Source: Pseudomonas benzenivorans
Lineage (GTDB): Bacteria > Pseudomonadota > Gammaproteobacteria > Pseudomonadales > Pseudomonadaceae
Direction: 5' to 3'
Length of the DNA: 64,000 bases
Assembly (NCBI RefSeq): GCF_024397895.1
Contig: NZ_CP073346.1
Location: 992,001 to 1,056,000, forward strand
The notes under the pieces were generated by a model. The model saw nothing but the letters and a program-made list of their open reading frames with translations. It was not told the origin of the DNA and did not search any database. Position numbers and translations under genes: made by a program. How positions within the stretch are numbered: position 1 is the first letter of the stretch; every line of letters starts with the position of its first letter. Shown in pieces: positions 8,897 through 19,042 of this stretch.

Positions 8897-9571
8897 TTAG
8901 AAGTAGCGGGTAGGGTCGGCCACGCCGGCTCCAGCAAAGCCCGCCGCGCGCAGGCGACAGCTGTCGCATTTCCCGCAGGCGCGGCCATCGTCATCGGCCT
9001 GGTAGCAAGACACCGTCAGCGCGTAATCCACGCCATGCTGCAGCCCCGCCTGGACGATATCGGCCTTGCTCATGTTCTGCAGGGGGGCCTGGATACGAAA
9101 GCCCTGCCCCTCGACGCCTGCCTTGGTCGCCAGGTTGGCCATGCGCTCGAACGCCTCGACGAACTCGGGCCGGCAGTCCGGGTAGCCGGAGTAGTCCACC
9201 GCATTGACCCCGATAAAGATGTCGCGCGCCCCAAGCACCTCGGCCCAGCCCAGCGCCAAGGACAGGAACACGGTATTGCGCGCCGGCACGTAGGTAACGG
9301 GAATGCCCTCGGTGGGCGACTCCGGCACCTCGATGCTGCTGTCGGTCAGGGCCGAGCCACCGATACCATTGAGATTGAGCCCGATAACCTTGTGCTCGAC
9401 CACACCCAGCTGCTGGGCGACTCGCTCGGCCGCCTGCAGCTCGGCCCGATGCCGCTGGCCATAGTCGAAACTCATGCTGTAGCAGACGTACCCCTGGGCC
9501 TTGGCCAACGCCACCACGGTGGCCGAGTCCAGGCCGCCGGAAAGAAGTATTACCGCGCGCTTATCACTCAT
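8897..9571 (-). CDS. queC: 7-cyano-7-deazaguanine synthase
   Basis: QueC converts carboxydeazaguanine to preQ0 with ATP and ammonia in queuosine synthesis. The PP-loop SGGLDS is at 11-16. Four zinc-binding cysteines lie in the C-terminal segment around CGKCDSC, and SFDYGQRH is present. Length 224 residues. Its ATG follows the queE stop codon directly, so queE-queC form an operon. Confidence 0.97.
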   Translation of the reverse strand: MSDKRAVILLSGGLDSATVVALAKAQGYVCYSMSFDYGQRHRAELQAAERVAQQLGVVEHKVIGLNLNGIGGSALTDSSIEVPESPTEGIPVTYVPARNTVFLSLALGWAEVLGARDIFIGVNAVDYSGYPDCRPEFVEAFERMANLATKAGVEGQGFRIQAPLQNMSKADIVQAGLQHGVDYALTVSCYQADDDGRACGKCDSCRLRAAGFAGAGVADPTRYF

Positions 9572-10219
9572 TTAATGTCCCGGCTCGTCGTTCCAGAGAA
9601 TCTTGTGCAACTGCATCTGCAGGCGCACCGGCAGGTTGTCGGCAACTATCCAGTCGGCCAGGGTGCGCGCCTCCAGCTCATTGTGACTGGGCGACATCAG
9701 CACCTCGCCGGCACGCCTGTCCAGCTGGTACTGGATCAGCTTGGTCACGGCCCAGTCATAGTCCTCGCGGGAGCAGATGACGAACTTGACCTGATCGTTG
9801 GGCGTCAGCAGCTCGATATTCTCGTAGCGATTGCGCGCCACTTCCGCCGAGCCCGGCGTCTTGAGGTCGAGCACCTTGCTCACCCGCGGGTCGACCGCCG
9901 ACACATCCAGGGCGCCGCTGGTTTCCAGGGAGACCTCATAGCCGGCGTCGCACAGCCGCTTGAGCAAGGGGATGCAATTGGGTTGCGCCAGCGGTTCGCC
10001 GCCGGTCACGCAGATGTAGCGCGGCTTGTAGCCGGCGACCTGCGCGACGATGGCATCGAGCGACACGATCTCGCCGCCGCTGAAGGCATAGGCGGTGTCG
10101 CAATACTGGCAGCGCAGGGGACAGCCGGTCAGGCGGACAAACACGGTCGGCAAGCCGGCGGTGCGCGTCTCGCCCTGCAGCGAGTAGAAAATCTCGGTAA
10201 TTCGCAGGGTTTCTTGCAT
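9572..10219 (-). CDS. queE: 7-carboxy-7-deazaguanine synthase
   Basis: This radical-SAM enzyme makes carboxydeazaguanine from carboxytetrahydropterin for queuosine. The N-terminus has FYSLQGE and the cluster motif Cys33-x3-Cys37-x2-Cys40. The substrate region VTGGEPL follows. I place the start at the ATG at 10219 (215 residues), where homologs begin. An in-frame ATG at 10252 has a GGAGG only 3 bp upstream and would add 11 residues, so it cannot be excluded. Confidence 0.95.
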   Translation of the reverse strand: MQETLRITEIFYSLQGETRTAGLPTVFVRLTGCPLRCQYCDTAYAFSGGEIVSLDAIVAQVAGYKPRYICVTGGEPLAQPNCIPLLKRLCDAGYEVSLETSGALDVSAVDPRVSKVLDLKTPGSAEVARNRYENIELLTPNDQVKFVICSREDYDWAVTKLIQYQLDRRAGEVLMSPSHNELEARTLADWIVADNLPVRLQMQLHKILWNDEPGH

Positions 10220-10285
10220 ATCAGCCACGGGCGTGACGGCTAAACAGGCCATCCGCCTCCGTTGCGGGAAAGGGGGCGCCGATTC

Positions 10286-10314
10286 TAACGAAAAAACCCG
10301 CGCCAGGCGCGGGT
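10286..10314 (-). terminator. Terminator of the tol-pal-cpoB operon
   Basis: ACCCGCGC (10296-10303) pairs with GCGCGGGT (10307-10314), followed on the minus strand by TTTTTTCGTT. It lies about 24 bp after the cpoB stop and separates this operon from queE. Confidence 0.87.
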
Positions 10315-10337
10315 TTTGTTGATCGGCGATTCAGCTT

Positions 10338-11150
10338 TTAGGGCAGACGCTGCAGATCGCGCTGGGCCAGCTGGGCGGCCGAGCTGCCGGGATACTGGGC
10401 GATGATCTGCTGGAGGATGCCCTTGGCCCTGTCGGTGTTACCCAGACGCTGCTCGACATCCGCAAGCTTGAACAGCGAATCCGGCACCTTGGCGTGCTGC
10501 GGGTAGGCCTGACTGACCCGGGCAAACGCCTGGCCGGCCCCCTGCAGGTCGCCCTTGGCCAGATTCACCTCGCCCAACCAGTACTGGGCGTTGCCGGCGT
10601 ACTGACTTTCTGGATATTTGCGCAGGAAGGCGGCAAAAGCCTGACTGGCCTTGTCGAAGTCCTTGGCCTTGATCAGGTCGAAGGCAGCGTCGTAGAACAG
10701 CCTTTCCTTCTCCGGATCGGCCGGACCACTGGCCGCTGGCGCCTGCCCAATGGGCGCCTGAGGTGTGCCGCCGGCGCCAATCGCGCCATCGGCTGGGGAA
10801 TTCTGGGTGGCTGCAGCACCTGCCGCACCACTGCCCATGCGTCGATCAAGATCCTGGTATCGCTCCAGGCTTTCCTGCTTCAAACGCTGGATCTCATTCT
10901 GTTGCTCTTCGAGCATGCCGCGCAGTTGCGCGATCTCCTGCTGCATCTGCTGCAGCTGGGTGAACATCATGCCTTGCGCCGAGGCAGGGGCTTGCGCCCC
11001 TCCCCCGACGTAGGCGCCGGACGTGCCGTAACCGGCCGGCGGATAGCTGCTGCCATAAGCGGCATCGTTATCCACCACGGGAACCTCGGCCCAGGCCGCG
11101 AACGGCAAGGCGAGCGCCAATACGGTTACAACACGACGGCAATTACGCAT
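10338..11150 (-). CDS. cpoB: Cell division coordinator CpoB (YbgF)
   Basis: CpoB is a periplasmic TPR protein that links PBP1B activity to Tol-driven outer membrane constriction. A signal peptide ends at about AWA (residue 21). A Gly/Tyr/Ser-rich linker, a coiled coil (about 62-105) for trimerisation, an Ala/Gly/Pro linker and three TPR-like repeats (about 150-265) follow. It is the last gene of the tol-pal operon, 6 bp after pal. Length 270 residues. Confidence 0.94.
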   Translation of the reverse strand: MRNCRRVVTVLALALPFAAWAEVPVVDNDAAYGSSYPPAGYGTSGAYVGGGAQAPASAQGMMFTQLQQMQQEIAQLRGMLEEQQNEIQRLKQESLERYQDLDRRMGSGAAGAAATQNSPADGAIGAGGTPQAPIGQAPAASGPADPEKERLFYDAAFDLIKAKDFDKASQAFAAFLRKYPESQYAGNAQYWLGEVNLAKGDLQGAGQAFARVSQAYPQHAKVPDSLFKLADVEQRLGNTDRAKGILQQIIAQYPGSSAAQLAQRDLQRLP

Positions 11151-11156
11151 GACGAA

Positions 11157-11654
11157 TTACTTGCGCAGTTCGACGCGACGGTTCTGAGCCCAGGACTGCT
11201 CGTCGTTGCCAGTGGCAACTGCACGCTCTTCGCCGTAGGAAACCAGTTCCAGCTGAGCCGGGGAAACGCCCTGCAGTACCAGGTAGCGCTGAACGGCCTT
11301 GGCACGACGCTCACCCAGAGCCATGTTGTACTCGCGGGTGCCGCGCTCGTCAGCGTGGCCTTCCAGAACGACGCGAGCGCCGTTGCCTTTCAGGTCCTTG
11401 CCGTGAACGTCCAGAGCGCGCATGGCTTCCGGCTTCAGGTCGGAGCTATCGTACTCGAAGTAGAAGGTGGTGATAGCGCGCAGAGCAGCTTCTTCGCTCA
11501 GGCTGCCATCAACAGCACCGCTGTCAGCGCCGTAGCCAGCGTTCGGATCAACAGCGCCTTCACCAGCAGCGTCACCGCCCTTCGAGGAACAACCTACAGC
11601 CACGGCCAGAGCCAGGCTCAGAGCAGCAAACTTGCCGAATTTCAGCATTTCCAT
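11157..11654 (-). CDS. pal: Peptidoglycan-associated lipoprotein Pal (OprL)
   Basis: Pal anchors the outer membrane to peptidoglycan and interacts with TolB. The signal ends in the lipobox AVGC with the lipidated cysteine at residue 22. The OmpA-like domain covers about 58-165, with the peptidoglycan-binding region around [12 protein letters not shown] and the ending NRRVELRK. The N-terminus [12 protein letters not shown] is the Pseudomonas OprL start, so the second of two adjacent ATG codons (11654 rather than 11657) is used. Codon choice is noticeably biased, as expected for an abundant protein. Confidence 0.97.
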   Translation of the reverse strand: MEMLKFGKFAALSLALAVAVGCSSKGGDAAGEGAVDPNAGYGADSGAVDGSLSEEAALRAITTFYFEYDSSDLKPEAMRALDVHGKDLKGNGARVVLEGHADERGTREYNMALGERRAKAVQRYLVLQGVSPAQLELVSYGEERAVATGNDEQSWAQNRRVELRK

Positions 11655-11703
11655 CATGTAACCCCAATGTGTTAAGCAAAAGATTTAAAGGTAAAACGCC
11701 GCA

Positions 11704-13005
11704 TCAGTTCAGGTAGGGGGACCAGGAAGGCTCTCGAACTTCGCCTTGAGCGGTAGGAAGAGGGAGCCTCACGCGTCCATTGATGGACGCTAACATCAAG
11801 ACTCCCCGACCCTGCTGGCGGGTGGCGTAGATTAGCATGGTGCCATTAGGCGCAACAGTGGGAGATTCATCCAAACTGGTATCAGAAAGGATGCGCGGCG
11901 CCCCACCGCGAGCCAGATCCATGGCAGCTACCTTGAACACGGTAAAACCATCCTGGCGATGGATCATCACCAGGGTCTTTTCATCAGCAGAAAGCTTCGG
12001 GTTGGCATTGTAGTTGCCGACGAAGGTCACGCGCTCCACCGAACCGGTGCTGATGTTGGTCTTGTAAATCTGTGGTTTGCCGGCGCGGTCCGAGGTGAAG
12101 TAGAGGGTCTGGCCATCTTTCCCCCAGAACGGCTCGGTATCGATCGAGTAGTGATTGGTCACCCGGCGCAGTTGGCGCGAGCCCATGTCCATCACATAGA
12201 TCTCCGGGTTGCCGTCACGGGACAACACGAAGGCCAGGCGGCTGCCGTCCGGCGACCAGGACGGCGCACCATTGAGCCCTTCGAAATTGGTGATCTGCTC
12301 GCGACGACCGGTGTCGATATGCTGGACGAAGATGCGCGGGCGTTTCTGCTCGAACGACACATAGGCGATGCGACGACCATCGGGCGCGAACGAAGGCGAG
12401 AGGATCGGCTCGCGGGACTGCAGCAGGGTCACCGCGCGGGCGCCATCGTAATCGGAGCGCTGCAGCGTATAGCGGGTATTGTTCACGGCAAAGCGCTCGG
12501 CCGTGACATAGAGCATGCGCGTGGAGAACGCGCCCTTGACCCCGGTCAGCTTCTCGAACGCCAGGTCGGCGATATGGTGGGCCATGTCGCGCAGCTGATC
12601 GACGCCACCGCCAACGCTGCCGGTCAGCACCTGCTGCTCGGTGGCGACGTTGAACAGGCCGAACTGCACCTGAAGACGGCCTCCGGTGGGCACCATGCTA
12701 CCGACCAGCACATATTGTGCGCCCAGGGCCTTCCAGTCGCGGTAGATGACTTCACTGGCCTGGGTCGGCAGGCTGATCATGTTCTGCCGTGGAATCGGCT
12801 CGAACACCCCGGAGTTGCGCAGGTCGTTGCCGACGATTTCAGCCATGTCCTCGGGCAGCACGGTGCCGCCCTGCCAGCCGAAAGGCACCACGGCGATCGG
12901 GGTCGCTCGATCGGTACCACTGGTGATCACCAGTGGATCAGCTGCCTGCACGCTGCCGACCAACAGGGTCAGCCCTAACAGGGCGATACGCATCAGGGTA
13001 TTCAC
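11704..13005 (-). CDS. tolB: Tol-Pal system beta-propeller protein TolB
   Basis: TolB is a periplasmic protein that shuttles between Pal and TolA during envelope constriction. A signal peptide (about 1-21, ending VQA) precedes an N-terminal alpha/beta domain (to about 160). A six-bladed propeller follows, with repeated [18 protein letters not shown] and [17 protein letters not shown] blades. Length 433 residues. Its start overlaps the tolA stop by 4 bp (ATGA), which suggests translational coupling. Confidence 0.97.
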   Translation of the reverse strand: MNTLMRIALLGLTLLVGSVQAADPLVITSGTDRATPIAVVPFGWQGGTVLPEDMAEIVGNDLRNSGVFEPIPRQNMISLPTQASEVIYRDWKALGAQYVLVGSMVPTGGRLQVQFGLFNVATEQQVLTGSVGGGVDQLRDMAHHIADLAFEKLTGVKGAFSTRMLYVTAERFAVNNTRYTLQRSDYDGARAVTLLQSREPILSPSFAPDGRRIAYVSFEQKRPRIFVQHIDTGRREQITNFEGLNGAPSWSPDGSRLAFVLSRDGNPEIYVMDMGSRQLRRVTNHYSIDTEPFWGKDGQTLYFTSDRAGKPQIYKTNISTGSVERVTFVGNYNANPKLSADEKTLVMIHRQDGFTVFKVAAMDLARGGAPRILSDTSLDESPTVAPNGTMLIYATRQQGRGVLMLASINGRVRLPLPTAQGEVREPSWSPYLN

Positions 13006-13988
13006 AGACCTAAATCCTCCGGTTTGAAGATGACGCGACGCTGCCGGTAAAGCCGGTCGAACGTGGCGCGATCAAGTTGTTGCATTTCAGCGATACGCCC
13101 AACGTTGCGCACCGCCTGTACCGCCGAACTGTCAAATGGTGCATCGCCACTGCCACGGGTGACACTGGCGTTGATGATGGTGCCGTCGGGCAGCATCTCG
13201 ATCAGCACCTCGACACTCATCCCGTTGCGCGCCGAAGGCGGGCGACGCCATTGCTCGCTCACCAGCCTGACGATCAAGTCGTCGAGACTACCGGCAACCT
13301 GGTCGCCATGGGTATCGGCCAGCGCCTGCTGATGCTGAACATCGTCCGACAACAATTCGGCCAATGCCGCGGCCTTCTTGTCTTCGACTGCCTTGCGCGC
13401 CTGCTCTGCAGCCTTCTTCTTGGCATCTTCGGCGGCTTTTTTCTTCGCCGCCTCGGCTGCAGCCTTTTTCTTGGCTTCTTCAGCCGCTTTCTTTTTAGCC
13501 TCTTCGGCGGCCTTCTTCTTGGCATCCTCGGCGGCTTTCTTCTTCGCCGCTTCGTCTGCCGCCTTCTTCTTGGCGATGTCGGCCAGCTTCTTCTGTTCCG
13601 CCGCCTTGGCGGCTTCGGCCTGCTTCGCCGCCTCGGACTTTTTCGCCGCTTCGGCCTTTCGAGCCTCCTCGGCCTTCTTTTGTTCCGCCGCCTTGGCCGC
13701 CGCCTGCTTCTGCTGCTCGGCCTTCTTCAGTTCCAGCTGCTCGGTTTCGAATTGCGGCGCGGCGGTTTTCTTCGCCTCACCGGCAATCTTCTGATTGGTC
13801 TGGGTGGTCGCCTGGCTCTGGGATTTCAACTGATACAGCGTGGCCTGAACGATCGGCCGGGCCGGCGGCAGATCCGGCGCGAAGGCGAAGCTGACGAACA
13901 GCATGGCAAACATCAGGACGTGCAGACTCACGGCCCAGACCACCGGCCAGAACAGGCTTTCCGAAGGAGAGCGCTCGCGCTGCTGCAT
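13002..13988 (-). CDS. tolA: Tol-Pal system protein TolA
   Basis: TolA spans the periplasm and couples the TolQR motor to Pal and TolB. One membrane helix (about 13-36) is followed by a long Lys/Ala/Glu-rich helical domain (about 75-215, with repeats of the AEEAKKKA type) and a compact C-terminal domain (about 225-328). The low-complexity coding stretch creates long spurious frames on the other strand. It overlaps tolR by one base and tolB by four. Confidence 0.96.
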   Translation of the reverse strand: MQQRERSPSESLFWPVVWAVSLHVLMFAMLFVSFAFAPDLPPARPIVQATLYQLKSQSQATTQTNQKIAGEAKKTAAPQFETEQLELKKAEQQKQAAAKAAEQKKAEEARKAEAAKKSEAAKQAEAAKAAEQKKLADIAKKKAADEAAKKKAAEDAKKKAAEEAKKKAAEEAKKKAAAEAAKKKAAEDAKKKAAEQARKAVEDKKAAALAELLSDDVQHQQALADTHGDQVAGSLDDLIVRLVSEQWRRPPSARNGMSVEVLIEMLPDGTIINASVTRGSGDAPFDSSAVQAVRNVGRIAEMQQLDRATFDRLYRQRRVIFKPEDLGL

Positions 13989-14440
13989 CAGGGCGCCTCG
14001 GTGATCAGCCCGACGTTACCCACGTCAGCCTGCTGCAAGCCGCTCATGGCGGCCATCACGGAACCGTAATCCACCGCCTTGTCGCCGCGCACGAAGACCT
14101 GCACCTGCTTACCCTGGCTGCGGCCCTGATTGAGGATGGCGGTCACCGCCCGGACCATCTCCTCGAGGGTCAGGGCCTGGTCCTGCACCGTGTCGACATC
14201 GACTTCGGTGCCCATGTTCCAGTAGTAGGACTTGTCGGCCTTGATCGAAATGGTCAGCACCTGGGCATTGTTGTCCTGCGGCAACACCTCGCTGCTGACT
14301 TTCGGCAGGTCGACCTTGACCCCCTGGTTGAGCATCGGCGCGGTCACCATGAAGATCACCAGCAGCACCAACATCACGTCGATGTAGGGCACCACGTTCA
14401 TCTCGGCGACGGGCTTGCGTCTGTTGCGAATTCTGGCCAT
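13988..14440 (-). CDS. tolR: Tol-Pal system protein TolR
   Basis: TolR is an ExbD-family inner-membrane subunit of the proton-driven TolQR motor. A short cytoplasmic tail precedes one membrane helix (about 17-36) with the proton-relay Asp21 in PYIDVMLVLLVIFM. A periplasmic domain follows. Length 150 residues. It sits between tolQ and tolA in the operon. Confidence 0.96.
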   Translation of the reverse strand: MARIRNRRKPVAEMNVVPYIDVMLVLLVIFMVTAPMLNQGVKVDLPKVSSEVLPQDNNAQVLTISIKADKSYYWNMGTEVDVDTVQDQALTLEEMVRAVTAILNQGRSQGKQVQVFVRGDKAVDYGSVMAAMSGLQQADVGNVGLITEAP

Positions 14441-14470
14441 GGCCTGAAACCTATCCTGAACGCCTGAGGC

Positions 14471-15172
14471 TTAGTCGTCGGTGGTATGCACTTTGCGGTG
14501 CAGGATCGCCTGGAACTCGTCGGCGAAGGTGTAGTAGCGACCAATCAGCATCTCGCCGCGGGCAGCGAAGCGGTTGTAGGCGATCACCGCCGGAATCGCG
14601 GCAAACAGACCGATGGCCGTGGCGATCAGCGCCTCGGCGATACCCGGCGCCACCGTGGCGAGGGTGGCCTGCTGCACCTGGGCCAGGCCGCGGAAGGAGT
14701 TCATGATGCCCCATACGGTTCCGAACAGACCAATATACGGACTGGTGGAACCCACGGTGGCGAGAAACGGCAGCGCGGTTTCCAGCTTTTCTTCCTCCCG
14801 CGAGATGGCCACGCGCATGGCCCGCGACACACCGTCCATCACCGCATCCGGGTCGACCCCCTGCTGCTGACGCAGCCGGGAGAACTCCTTGAAGCCGGCA
14901 CGGAAGATCTGCTCCAGGCCCGAGTCCGGGTCCGGATTGCTGCCCGCCTGACGGTACAGCTTGGACAGGTCGATACCCGACCAGAAGCGCTCCTCGAAAT
15001 TATCCAGGGCACGCTTGGCCGCGCGAATGGCGGTGCTGCGCTGGAAGATCATCACCCAGGAAATGACCGAAGCGGCCACCAGGGTCAACATCACCAGCTG
15101 CACTACCAGGCTGGCGTTGCTGATCAAGCTCCACATCGACATATGGTCAACGGCGTTGACGTTGGCTTCCAC
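14471..15172 (-). CDS. tolQ: Tol-Pal system protein TolQ
   Basis: TolQ is the MotA/ExbB-type channel subunit that works with TolR. Three membrane helices are visible (about 14-36, 135-158 and 170-195), with a large cytoplasmic loop between the first two. The conserved motifs LATVGSTSPYIGLFGTVWGI and IAEALIATAIGLFAAIPAVI are present. Length 233 residues. It starts two bases after the ybgC stop codon. Confidence 0.97.
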   Translation of the reverse strand: MEANVNAVDHMSMWSLISNASLVVQLVMLTLVAASVISWVMIFQRSTAIRAAKRALDNFEERFWSGIDLSKLYRQAGSNPDPDSGLEQIFRAGFKEFSRLRQQQGVDPDAVMDGVSRAMRVAISREEEKLETALPFLATVGSTSPYIGLFGTVWGIMNSFRGLAQVQQATLATVAPGIAEALIATAIGLFAAIPAVIAYNRFAARGEMLIGRYYTFADEFQAILHRKVHTTDD

Positions 15173-15174
15173 GC

Positions 15175-15627
15175 TTACTCTCCTGCTCTAGATGGACCGG
15201 CACCGCCCGTCTCGGCAAAGGCCGCTCGCAGCGTTTCGGGAATGGCCCGGGGTTTCAAATTGTCGGCACGCACACAGGCCACCAAAAACTGCCCTTCACA
15301 GAGCAGCACATCATCCGCCACCCGCCTGACTCGTTGACGAAAACGCAGGCTGGCGCGGTTCAACTCGATTACGTCGGCGCTGACCAGCAGCTCATCGTCC
15401 AGACGTGCCGGCGCGTGATAACGCGCCTCTGCGGAATGCACGACGAACAACAGGCCCTCACCGGCCAGCGTCGACTGGGCAAAGCCCAGGTCGCGCAGCC
15501 GCTCGGTGCGGGCCCGTTCCATAAACTTGAGGTAATTGACGTAGTAGACGATGCCGCCGGCATCGGTGTCCTCGTAGTAAACACGACAACGATGGGCGAA
15601 CGGCTGAACTCCGTTTTGCGCGCGCAT
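15175..15627 (-). CDS. ybgC: Tol-Pal-associated acyl-CoA thioesterase YbgC
   Basis: A hotdog-fold 4-hydroxybenzoyl-CoA-thioesterase-type enzyme of 150 residues, the first gene of the tol-pal operon. The catalytic segment [20 protein letters not shown] contains the conserved Asp. The family hydrolyses short or medium acyl-CoA and has been linked to phospholipid metabolism at the division site. It lies 50 bp downstream of ruvB on the same strand. Confidence 0.95.
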   Translation of the reverse strand: MRAQNGVQPFAHRCRVYYEDTDAGGIVYYVNYLKFMERARTERLRDLGFAQSTLAGEGLLFVVHSAEARYHAPARLDDELLVSADVIELNRASLRFRQRVRRVADDVLLCEGQFLVACVRADNLKPRAIPETLRAAFAETGGAGPSRAGE

Positions 15628-15677
15628 ACTCTAGTGCCAGCTCCTGCTCTTGCCAATCGGGTGCAGCAAGTATTTTT

Positions 15678-16730
15678 TCACGGGCCACCGTCCTCGAATA
15701 AGTCCGCTACCGGCGCCTCCCCCATCCGCTTCGGGGTATTCAGGCCGAAGTGCAGGTAGGCGTGACGGGTCACCACCCGCCCCCGCGGGGTGCGCATCAT
15801 ATAGCCCTGCTGGATCAGGTAGGGCTCCAGCACGTCCTCGATGGTGTGGCGCTCTTCACTGATCGCCGCCGCCAGGCTATCGACGCCGACCGGGCCGCCG
15901 TCGAACTTCTCGATCATGGTCAGCAGCAAGCGACGATCCTGGTGATCGAAGCCGCGCTCGTCGACGTCGAGCAGGTTGAGCGCCAGGTCGGCGATCTGCC
16001 GGGTGATCTCGCCCTTGCCCCGCACCTCGGCGAAGTCACGTACGCGGCGCAGCAGGCGGTTGGCGATACGCGGCGTACCGCGGGCGCGGCGGGCGATTTC
16101 GAAGGCGCCCTGGGCCTCGATCGGCAGGCCGAGGATACCGGCCGAGCGATCGACAATGGTCGCCAGGTCCTCGACGCTGTAGAACTCCAGGCGCTGGACG
16201 ATGCCGAAGCGGTCGCGCAGCGGGTTGGTCAGCATGCCGGCCCGGGTGGTGGCCCCCACCAGGGTGAACGGAGGCAGATCCAGCTTGATGGAGCGGGCCG
16301 CCGGCCCCTCACCGATCATGATGTCGAGCTGGAAGTCCTCCATGGCCGGATACAACACTTCCTCGACGATGGGCGACAGGCGATGGATTTCATCGACGAA
16401 CAGCACGTCGCCCGGCTCGAGATTGGTCAGCAGCGCCGCCAGATCACCGGGACGCTCCAGCACCGGACCGGAGGTGCTCTTGATGGACACCCCCATTTCC
16501 TGGGCGATGATATTGGCCAAGGTGGTCTTGCCCAAACCGGGCGGGCCGAAGATCAGGGTGTGATCGAGGGCCTCGGCACGGCCTTTGGCCGCCTGAATGA
16601 ACAGTTCCATCTGCTCGCGGACACTCGGCTGACCAATGTACTCGGCCAGCTTCAACGGGCGAATGGCACGATCCACCTGTTCGTCGCGGTCACGCGGGGT
16701 GGCGGTAATCAGGCGGTCGGCTTCTATCAT
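15678..16730 (-). CDS. ruvB: Holliday junction branch migration helicase RuvB
   Basis: RuvB is the hexameric AAA+ motor that drives branch migration with RuvA. Walker A GPPGLGKT is at 62-69 and Walker B DEIH at 113-116; sensor and winged-helix regions follow. From the ATG at 16730 the protein is 350 residues, as in other Pseudomonas. An in-frame start at 16826 adds 32 non-homologous residues. A 156-bp gap separates it from ruvA. Confidence 0.97.
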   Translation of the reverse strand: MIEADRLITATPRDRDEQVDRAIRPLKLAEYIGQPSVREQMELFIQAAKGRAEALDHTLIFGPPGLGKTTLANIIAQEMGVSIKSTSGPVLERPGDLAALLTNLEPGDVLFVDEIHRLSPIVEEVLYPAMEDFQLDIMIGEGPAARSIKLDLPPFTLVGATTRAGMLTNPLRDRFGIVQRLEFYSVEDLATIVDRSAGILGLPIEAQGAFEIARRARGTPRIANRLLRRVRDFAEVRGKGEITRQIADLALNLLDVDERGFDHQDRRLLLTMIEKFDGGPVGVDSLAAAISEERHTIEDVLEPYLIQQGYMMRTPRGRVVTRHAYLHFGLNTPKRMGEAPVADLFEDGGP

Positions 16731-16886
16731 CTGCGATTCTGTCTCGGGATTGGGTTGAGGGGTCACTGCGATCGTCGCGTCAGGCCGTGAACGGGCCACA
16801 CTGTACGCCGGCAAGCGGCAAATCAAGCGGCACCGCTAAGCGGCCGACGAACCCCCACTGCCGTTCTGCGCGACCAGGGGCGCCGA

Positions 16887-17492
16887 CTAGATCATGCCCT
16901 TGAGGGCACGGCGGATCATATCTTCACTGCTCAGCCCCTCTTCCTTGACGGCCGAGACCGCGCGACTGGCCTCCTGCGGCTTGTAGCCGAGGGAAATCAG
17001 TGCGCTGACCGCATCATTCTCCGCGCTTGAGACTGCGCCGATGCCCTGAGGTTCCACCACCAGGGTCGCCATGCCCGGCACGGCCTCCCAGGCCTTGAAG
17101 CGCCCCTTCAATTCCACCAGCAGGCGCTCCGCGGTTTTCTTGCCGACGCCCGGCACCCTGACCAGGGCCGAGGTGTCCTGGGCCTGCACGCAGCGCACCA
17201 GCTCATCGACCTCCAGGCCGGACATCAAGGCCAGGGCCAGCTTCGGGCCGACCCCGTTGAGGCGGATCAGCTCGCGAAACAGCTCGCGCTCGCGCTTCTC
17301 GAAGAAGCCGTAGAGCAGGTGGGCGTCCTCGCGCACCACCAGGTGGGTGTGCAGGGTCAGCGACTCCCCCACCGCGGGCAGACGGTACAGCGTGGTCATG
17401 GGCACCTCCAGCTCGTAGCCCAGGCCATTCACATCCACAATCACGTGCGGCGGCTGTTTCTCCGCCAAGGTGCCGCGCAAACGTCCGATCAC
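16887..17492 (-). CDS. ruvA: Holliday junction DNA helicase subunit RuvA
   Basis: RuvA binds four-way junctions as a tetramer and loads RuvB. It has an OB fold (1-64), tandem helix-hairpin-helix motifs (NGVGPKLAL and [11 protein letters not shown]) and a C-terminal RuvB-binding domain (about 150-201). Two GTG codons are adjacent; the second (17492) gives MIGRLRGTL and 201 residues, with AAGGA upstream. It lies 21 bp after ruvC. Confidence 0.96.
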   Translation of the reverse strand: MIGRLRGTLAEKQPPHVIVDVNGLGYELEVPMTTLYRLPAVGESLTLHTHLVVREDAHLLYGFFEKRERELFRELIRLNGVGPKLALALMSGLEVDELVRCVQAQDTSALVRVPGVGKKTAERLLVELKGRFKAWEAVPGMATLVVEPQGIGAVSSAENDAVSALISLGYKPQEASRAVSAVKEEGLSSEDMIRRALKGMI

Positions 17493-17513
17493 CACTGTTT
17501 TCCTTGAGTAACG

Positions 17514-18038
17514 TTACAAACGAAGACGCCCACCGCGCCGCTTGGCCCCGGACAGGCCGTGGGGGATCAGGCTCTGCCGATGATGGGCATGGCACAGGGC
17601 GATGGCCAGGGCGTCCGAGGCATCTATCTGCGGCTTCTGCACCAGTTTGAGCAGGTGCATGACCATCATCTGCACCTGCTCCTTGTCCGCCCCGCCGCTG
17701 CCGGCAATCGCCTGCTTGACCTGGGTGGCGGTGTACTCGGCCACCTCCAGCCCGGCCTCGACACCGGCAAGGATCGCCGCGCCCCTTGCCTGACCGAGCT
17801 TCAGCGCGGAGTCGGCATTGCGCGCCATGAACACCTGCTCGATCCCCATGGTCACCGGACCGTAACTCTCGATCACCTCGCGCACCCCGCGAAACACGAT
17901 CTGCAAGCGCTCGGGCAAGGCTCCGCTGCCGGTGCGGATACAACCGGAGGCGACATATTCGCAACTGCGCCCGGTGTCGCGCACCACCCCGTAGCCGGTG
18001 ATGCGCGAGCCGGGATCGATGCCGAGGATCAGGGTCAT
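17514..18038 (-). CDS. ruvC: Crossover junction endodeoxyribonuclease RuvC
   Basis: RuvC resolves Holliday junctions by paired nicks. The four acidic catalytic residues are all visible: Asp8 in GIDPGS, Glu67 in IEQVF, and Asp139 and Asp142 in IDASDALA. The ATG at 18038 gives 174 residues; an upstream in-frame start at 18077 is not supported by homology. It begins the ruvC-ruvA-ruvB cluster on the minus strand. Confidence 0.97.
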   Translation of the reverse strand: MTLILGIDPGSRITGYGVVRDTGRSCEYVASGCIRTGSGALPERLQIVFRGVREVIESYGPVTMGIEQVFMARNADSALKLGQARGAAILAGVEAGLEVAEYTATQVKQAIAGSGGADKEQVQMMVMHLLKLVQKPQIDASDALAIALCHAHHRQSLIPHGLSGAKRRGGRLRL

Positions 18039-18145
18039 GACCGGTCTTCCATCCAGGCTGCCGAGACTTGCCGACAACCCTACTGTTTATTTATCCAGCT
18101 AGCGAGTATAGGGACTGACCCGCGCCCAGTCACCCGACCAACGCC

Positions 18146-18196
18146 CATAAAAAAGCCGGAAGCACTCGGGCACGCCTCACCCGATAGCTTCCGGCC
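18146..18196 (-). terminator. Terminator of yebC
   Basis: A long interrupted hairpin has an outer stem GCCGGAAGC (18155-18163) with GCTTCCGGC (18187-18195) and an inner CGGG/CCCG pairing. On the minus strand it is followed by TTTTTTATG. It separates yebC from ruvC. Confidence 0.8.
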
Positions 18197-18213
18197 CCTC
18201 AGCCCCGACTCGA

Positions 18214-18960
18214 TCAGCCAAGCTGCTCCATGATCTCGTCGGGAATCTCGGCGTTGTGGTAGACGTTCTGCACGTCGTCGAGGTCTTCCAGCATGTCGAT
18301 CAGCTTGATGACCTTCTGCGCGGTTTCCAGGTCCTCGATGGGCGCACCTATCGAGGGAATCATGGCGATCTCGGACTCGTCGCCCTTGAAACCGGCTTCG
18401 CCCAATGCCTCGTTGACCGCATGAAAGTCGCTGAAGGGGGTGTAGACCTCGACCGAACCGTCCTCACCGCTGACCACATCGTCGGCGCCGGCCTCCAGGG
18501 CGGCCTCCATCAGGGCGTCTTCGTCGACGCCCGGGGCGTAGCTGATATGGCCCTTGCGTTCGAACATGTAGGCCACCGAACCATCGGTGCCGAGGTTGCC
18601 GCCGCACTTGCTGAAGGCGTGGCGCACTTCGGCGGCGGTGCGGTTGCGGTTGTCGGTCATGGCCTCGACGATGATGGCCACGCCGCTCGGTGCATAGCCC
18701 TCGTAACTCAGCTCGGTCATGTTGTCGGCTTCGTTGGTGCCGGCACCACGAGCGATGGCCCGATCGATGACATCGCGCGTCATGTTCGCGGTCAGCGCCT
18801 TGTCCACCGCCAGGCGCAGACGCGGATTGTCCGCCGGCACCCCGCCACCTTTGGCCGCTACGGTCAGCTCACGAATGATCTTGGTGAAAATCTTGCCGCG
18901 CTTGGCGTCCTGACGCCCCTTGCGGTGCTTGATGTTGGCCCATTTGGAATGACCAGCCAT
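18214..18960 (-). CDS. yebC: YebC/PmpR family transcriptional regulator
   Basis: A 248-residue YebC/TACO1-family protein beginning [20 protein letters not shown]. In P. aeruginosa the ortholog at this locus (PmpR, next to ruvC) is described as a DNA-binding regulator of quinolone signalling. Work in other bacteria supports a role in translation of proline-rich stretches. Neither role can be read from the sequence. It lies between aspS and ruvC, with terminators on both sides. Confidence 0.95.
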   Translation of the reverse strand: MAGHSKWANIKHRKGRQDAKRGKIFTKIIRELTVAAKGGGVPADNPRLRLAVDKALTANMTRDVIDRAIARGAGTNEADNMTELSYEGYAPSGVAIIVEAMTDNRNRTAAEVRHAFSKCGGNLGTDGSVAYMFERKGHISYAPGVDEDALMEAALEAGADDVVSGEDGSVEVYTPFSDFHAVNEALGEAGFKGDESEIAMIPSIGAPIEDLETAQKVIKLIDMLEDLDDVQNVYHNAEIPDEIMEQLG

Positions 18961-18997
18961 ATTTCACTCCATCTTGCTTCGAATCGGATTGTGCCGC

Positions 18998-19031
18998 CCA
19001 AAACCAAGGAGCCTGGCAAATCCAGGCTCCT
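18998..19031 (-). terminator. Terminator of aspS
   Basis: AGGAGCCTGG (19007-19016) pairs perfectly with CCAGGCTCCT (19022-19031). On the minus strand TTGGTTTTGGG follows. It lies 11 bp after the aspS stop; the T tract is interrupted. Confidence 0.75.
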
Positions 19032-19042
19032 GTGGGTAAGGC

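Noticed and set aside
13378..13794. Ala/Phe-rich 138-residue frame opposite tolA
   Set aside because: It is the mirror of the Lys/Ala-rich TolA repeat region and has no independent support.
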